Below are positions 7,315 to 8,291 of a DNA stretch of 8,291 bases, in pieces (position 1 is the first letter of the stretch; each line of letters opens with the position of its first letter). The notes beneath the pieces were generated by a model. It worked only from the letters and a program-made list of their open reading frames with translations. It searched no databases and was not told the origin of the DNA. Source of the stretch: Actinomycetota bacterium (GTDB taxonomy: Bacteria; Actinomycetota; Actinomycetes; Nanopelagicales; Nanopelagicaceae). The stretch lies in the NCBI GenBank assembly GCA_009705075.1, contig WLCY01000019.1:1-8291 (forward strand), given 5' to 3'. The position numbers and the translations under genes were made by a program.

Positions 7315-8064
7315 ATGAGTAATAATCTAGAAATCTCACCACGAATTGATGGCAGAAAACCAGATGATCTTCGCCAGATTAAATTCACACGAAATTGGTT
7401 AAATAATGCCGAAGGCTCTGTTCTCGTTGAATTTGGAAATACTCGAGTTCTCTGTGTTGCATCATTTACACCTGGCGTACCTAGATGGCTGGTAGGAAAA
7501 GGTGGAGGATGGGTCACCAGTGAATATGCAATGTTGCCGCGTGCTACTCACAGCAGATCTGATCGCGAAAGCGTTAAAGGAAAACTTGGCGGCCGTACTC
7601 AGGAAATTTCCCGACTAGTAGGTCGTTCACTTCGCGCAATAGTTGATACCGCAGCCCTTGGTGAAAATACAATTGTTATAGATTGCGATGTCCTTCAGGC
7701 AGATGGTGGAACCCGCACTGCAGCAATTACCGGAGCATATGTAGCACTGCAAGATGCAATCACTTGGGCAAAAGCTAAAGGTCACATCCCAGCAGCCCGT
7801 AATCCAATCATTCAAGGAGTTTCTGCCGTAAGTGTCGGAATCATTGGCGGGATACCAATGCTCGATCTTTGCTATGAGGAAGATGTAACAGCAGATACCG
7901 ATATGAACATAGTTTGTACTGCAGATGGAAATTTTGTTGAAGTTCAAGGAACCGCCGAAGGAAAGCCATTCGATCGAACCTTACTAAATAACTTGTTGGA
8001 CCTTGGCGTTACAGGCTGTAATGAACTCGCAAAACTACAGCAGAGCGCGCTAGCTCAAGAATGA
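7315..8064 (+). CDS. rph: Ribonuclease PH
   Basis: A phosphate-dependent 3'-to-5' exoribonuclease that trims tRNA 3' ends; family members form hexamers in the cytoplasm. The 249-residue length is normal. Visible signatures are DGRKPDDLR (11-19), the [18 protein letters not shown] stretch, a RES...KGK...[16 protein letters not shown] block with the phosphate-binding arginine, [17 protein letters not shown], and [15 protein letters not shown] carrying the metal-binding acidic residues. The C-terminal EVQGTAEG is also typical. A good Shine-Dalgarno GAGGA (7303-7307) lies 7 nt before the ATG, inside the end of murI. This differs from the murI and cysO starts, which appear leaderless, and fits a downstream operon gene. 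rdgB follows as in other actinobacteria. Confidence 0.97.
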   Translation: MSNNLEISPRIDGRKPDDLRQIKFTRNWLNNAEGSVLVEFGNTRVLCVASFTPGVPRWLVGKGGGWVTSEYAMLPRATHSRSDRESVKGKLGGRTQEISRLVGRSLRAIVDTAALGENTIVIDCDVLQADGGTRTAAITGAYVALQDAITWAKAKGHIPAARNPIIQGVSAVSVGIIGGIPMLDLCYEEDVTADTDMNIVCTADGNFVEVQGTAEGKPFDRTLLNNLLDLGVTGCNELAKLQQSALAQE

Positions 8065-8072
8065 ATTAACTT

Positions 8073-8291
8073 GTGCGCCAAATAGTTTTAGCAACGCAAA
8101 ACCAGGGCAAGATTGCGGAATTTGAAAGATTGCTTTCACAATTTGCACAAGATATTCAAGTGCTAGGGCTTAGAGATTTTCCAGATATGCCTGATATTGA
8201 AGAGACTGGGAGAACTTTTAGCGAGAATGCCCTTTTGAAAGCCCATGGAGTCTGCGAATTTACTTCTCTTCCTGCGCTCGCAGATGACAGC
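8073..8291 (+). CDS. rdgB: dITP/XTP pyrophosphatase (RdgB/HAM1 family), partial (3' end beyond window)
   Basis: Hydrolyses non-canonical purine nucleotides such as ITP, dITP and XTP to monophosphates, which keeps them out of DNA and RNA. Exactly 73 codons are present before the right edge; the family is usually about 190-210 residues, so roughly one third is seen. The N-terminal IVLATQNQGKIAEF (4-17) is the nucleotide-binding strand and loop. ETGRTFSENALLKA (44-57) and the final ADDS at the window edge, the start of the ADDSGL motif, are classic HAM1 signatures. The GTG at 8073 is the only sensible start: the in-frame TAA at 8067 closes the frame upstream. The gap after rph is 8 nt, and I see no clear Shine-Dalgarno sequence. 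The ORF is unbroken to the edge. Confidence 0.95.
   Translation, partial: MRQIVLATQNQGKIAEFERLLSQFAQDIQVLGLRDFPDMPDIEETGRTFSENALLKAHGVCEFTSLPALADDS

Noticed and set aside
7627..7947. Antisense open frame of 106 codons opposite rph
   Set aside because: Cys- and Ile-rich shadow translation of a strongly conserved gene, with no sign of being coding.

Overview
The window looks like a core-genome segment of a small-genome actinobacterium with GC in the mid-40s percent (estimated by eye from sample lines). The best guess is the freshwater acI lineage (Nanopelagicales, e.g. Planktophila/Nanopelagicus). This rests on three things. The gene order clpS - DUF2017 - JAMM peptidase - cysO - cysM - murI - rph - rdgB is the actinobacterial order known from Mycobacterium tuberculosis (Rv1331-Rv1341). 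A DUF3039 protein, a family I know only from actinobacteria, is present. The GC is low and the packing very tight. The lineage assignment is inference.

Left arm, minus strand (1-1897): argF (ornithine carbamoyltransferase) reads leftward and is followed, after a 71-bp gap with a small hairpin, by the 5' part of pntA (NAD(P) transhydrogenase alpha subunit), which runs off the left edge. The coding direction flips in a 45-bp intergenic region (1898-1942) that carries two back-to-back -10-like elements.

Right arm, plus strand (1943-8291): ten genes follow with almost no spacing. They are a DUF3039 zinc-ribbon-like protein, a secreted GH18-type glycoside hydrolase with two beta-sandwich repeats, ClpS, a DUF2017 protein, a JAMM/Mec peptidase, the ubiquitin-like sulfur carrier CysO, the cysteine synthase CysM, glutamate racemase MurI, RNase PH, and the 5' part of the RdgB/HAM1 nucleotide pyrophosphatase, cut by the right edge. 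Junctions are 4-nt overlaps (ATGA), 1-nt overlaps, a zero-gap TAA/ATG, or gaps of 2-27 nt. This suggests one long operon with extra internal promoters before cysO and murI.

Functionally, mec-cysO-cysM is the protein-bound-thiocarboxylate cysteine pathway: CysM joins O-phosphoserine to the CysO thiocarboxylate, and Mec releases cysteine. ClpS delivers N-degron substrates to ClpAP/ClpCP. MurI and possibly the GH18 protein touch the cell wall. Rph and RdgB handle RNA 3' ends and nucleotide sanitation. The points most worth a second look are: CysO is encoded with a Cys after its Gly-Gly end; the diglycine codons sit where a ribosome binding site for cysM would be; every gene without a tight upstream neighbour has a -10-like hexamer 6-7 nt before its start codon (leaderless transcription); and a GH18 enzyme with an altered catalytic motif lies inside a housekeeping operon. 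I see no mobile elements, CRISPR arrays, RNA genes or defence systems, and no stretch over 300 bases lacks a gene.
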